A stretch of 14,028 nucleotides of DNA from NCBI GenBank assembly GCA_004296815.1, contig SCVT01000072.1, positions 1 through 14,028 on the forward strand. The letters run 5' to 3'. Numbering within the stretch: the stretch's first letter is position 1; each line of letters begins with the position of its first letter. Position numbers and translations under genes: made by a program. A model generated the notes under the pieces. It saw only the letters and a list, made by a program, of their open reading frames with translations, was not told the DNA's origin and searched no databases. Below, one piece after another: positions 12,901-14,028 of this stretch. This DNA is from Reyranella sp. (GTDB lineage Bacteria > Pseudomonadota > Alphaproteobacteria > Reyranellales > Reyranellaceae).

Positions 12901-14028
12901 AGCGCCTCGACCTCGAGCGCACGCGTCGGATCGGAGACACGCAGCTCCATCCGGCGCAGCAGGTTGGCCGCGACCTGCAGGCGATAGGCGCCGGTGCCAC
13001 GCCAGTCGTCGATCGGCTGAAAATCCTTGGGGATCGCCGCAGCAGCGGCCGCGAAGCCGTCCTTCAGCAACGCCGCCTCGACATGGGTCGCGCGCTTCGG
13101 GGTCGCAGCCATGCCGCCGAAGGCAATGCGCACATCCTCGATGCGACCGTTCTTGAGGCGCAACCGATAGCCGGCCGCGACGGTCGAGATGTCCTGGTCG
13201 CGCCGCTTGCTTACCTTGTCACAGAAGAACACTTCGCCCGGCAACAGGCGCGGCATCGAGAGGCTGAGGATCACCTCGTCGGTCGCCAAGGCGGTCTTGC
13301 GGTAGTCCTGGAAGAACTTCTCGAGCGGAACGTCGCGTGTGCCGCGTACCGACGCGAGCGTCACCGTCGCCTCGAGCGCGATCAGCACGGGCGGCATGTC
13401 GCCGATCGGCGAGGCGTTGCCGACATTGCCGCCGATCGTGCCGAGGTTGCGGATCTGCCGTGAGCCCAGCCGCGAGAGGTAGGGACGCAAGGCAGGATAG
13501 GCCTTGGTCAGCACCGGCATGGCCTGCGAATAGGTCACGGCGGCGCCGAGCGTGATCTCCTCCTTGTCCGCCGAGATCGCGACCAGCTCAGGCACGTGTG
13601 CGAGATGGATGATCGTCTTCGGCGGCTTGCGCTGGTGTCCGGCCAGCAGCCCGAGATCCGTACCGCCGGCGAGCAGCGTCGCGTCAGGATGCGCGGCGCG
13701 CAGCTTCAGCAGCTCTTTCAGCGAGCGCGGCGCATGGAAGGTGCCGTCGAACACGGCCGATTTCGCGCGTCGCTCGACGACCGGCGCCGGCTCGATCGCC
13801 ACGCCCGCCACACGGGTCATCGCGTCGACGATCGGCCGATAGCCGGTGCAGCGGCAGAGATTGCCGGCCAGCGCCTCGTGGATAGCGTCGGGCTCGGCCT
13901 TTTCTGCCCCAGCGGCAAAGGCGAAGGCCGACATGACGAAACCCGGCGTGCAGAAGCCGCATTGCGTGGCGTCGGCCTCGGCCATCGCCGTCTGCACGAA
14001 ATGCGGCGCGCCGTCGGTGCCGCGCAGC
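12897..14028 (-). CDS. xdhA: Xanthine dehydrogenase small subunit, [2Fe-2S]/FAD (5' end cut by window)
   Basis: 376 residues are visible; the frame is open to the window edge, so the true start is outside. A GTG at 13997 is internal, because upstream codons already read as XdhA (LRGTDGAPHFVQTAM). Visible residues 1-75 are the end of the helical [2Fe-2S] domain with QCGFCTPGFVMS (C23, C26) and NLCRCTGYRPI (C58, C60). Residues about 93-270 are the FAD domain with LAGGTDLGLL (119-128) and GTIGGNVGNASPIGD (196-210). Residues 265-370 are the CO dehydrogenase flavoprotein C-terminal domain with KVSKRRDQDISTV. It passes electrons from the Mo centre in XdhB to NAD+ via FAD. The fused FeS-FAD layout is the Rhodobacter capsulatus type. 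Confidence 0.96.
   Translation of the reverse strand, partial: LRGTDGAPHFVQTAMAEADATQCGFCTPGFVMSAFAFAAGAEKAEPDAIHEALAGNLCRCTGYRPIVDAMTRVAGVAIEPAPVVERRAKSAVFDGTFHAPRSLKELLKLRAAHPDATLLAGGTDLGLLAGHQRKPPKTIIHLAHVPELVAISADKEEITLGAAVTYSQAMPVLTKAYPALRPYLSRLGSRQIRNLGTIGGNVGNASPIGDMPPVLIALEATVTLASVRGTRDVPLEKFFQDYRKTALATDEVILSLSMPRLLPGEVFFCDKVSKRRDQDISTVAAGYRLRLKNGRIEDVRIAFGGMAATPKRATHVEAALLKDGFAAAAAAIPKDFQPIDDWRGTGAYRLQVAANLLRRMELRVSDPTRALEVEAL

Noticed and set aside
11500..12987. A 495-codon plus-strand frame opposite xdhB
   Set aside because: It is antisense to the xanthine dehydrogenase motifs; Arg/Ala/His-rich without domain features.
1..14028. A mobile element, phage, toxin-antitoxin or defence island
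   Set aside because: No transposase, integrase, terminal repeats, nuclease or toxin-like gene was seen; base composition and coding style look even across the window.

Overview
The window is a GC-rich, densely packed chromosomal segment of an aerobic Gram-negative bacterium. The combination of a lipoprotein-type CyoA, a cyoABCD ubiquinol oxidase, a COQ4-like protein and an xdhA/xdhB-type xanthine dehydrogenase points to an alphaproteobacterium. A Rhodospirillales/Reyranella-like genome would fit, but that is an inference from gene style, not a proven identity. I see no rRNA, tRNA, CRISPR array, insertion sequence, integrase or phage gene. The only gene-free stretches are short, at most about 180 bp.

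Layout. (1) Positions 1-1673, plus strand: the last 22 codons of an unidentified gene, a one-pass membrane protein ending in Sel1-like repeats, and a small exported protein with four cysteines. (2) 1680-5433, minus strand: a complete cyoABCD operon for a bo3-type ubiquinol oxidase. Its genes abut or overlap by 1-4 bases, and all haem, CuB and quinol-site residues are present. (3) 5545-5922, minus strand: a small membrane protein with a coiled coil, separated from cyoA by a 111-bp gap that carries a perfect 14-bp palindrome. (4) 6105-8673, plus strand: a tightly spaced set of an SCP-x-type thiolase, a protein with a TerB-like N-terminus and a COQ4-like C-terminus, and a GNAT acetyltransferase. 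(5) 8670-9940, minus strand: a VOC (glyoxalase-fold) protein followed by a short-chain dehydrogenase whose catalytic Tyr and Lys are replaced. (6) 10008-10646, plus strand: a TetR regulator divergent from the VOC gene. The 67-bp intergenic region holds two ATACA-N3-TGTAT operators. (7) 10591-14028, minus strand: xdhB and a 5'-truncated xdhA, the two chains of a molybdenum xanthine dehydrogenase.

How the genes fit together. The oxidase consumes ubiquinol, and COQ4 proteins act in ubiquinone synthesis, so the COQ4-like gene lies near a major quinone user. There is no proof that the two are linked. The TetR gene very likely controls itself and the divergent VOC-SDR pair. The xanthine dehydrogenase pair is separate purine catabolism; its maturation factor XdhC is not in view. 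All three convergent junctions (near 1675, 8671 and 10620) are extremely tight, with no recognisable intrinsic terminator.

The items most worth following up are the TerB/COQ4 fusion next to a thiolase, the SDR without Tyr/Lys beside a TetR-controlled VOC gene, and the three inverted-repeat regulatory sites. I did not find evidence for a wholly new defence or mobile system.
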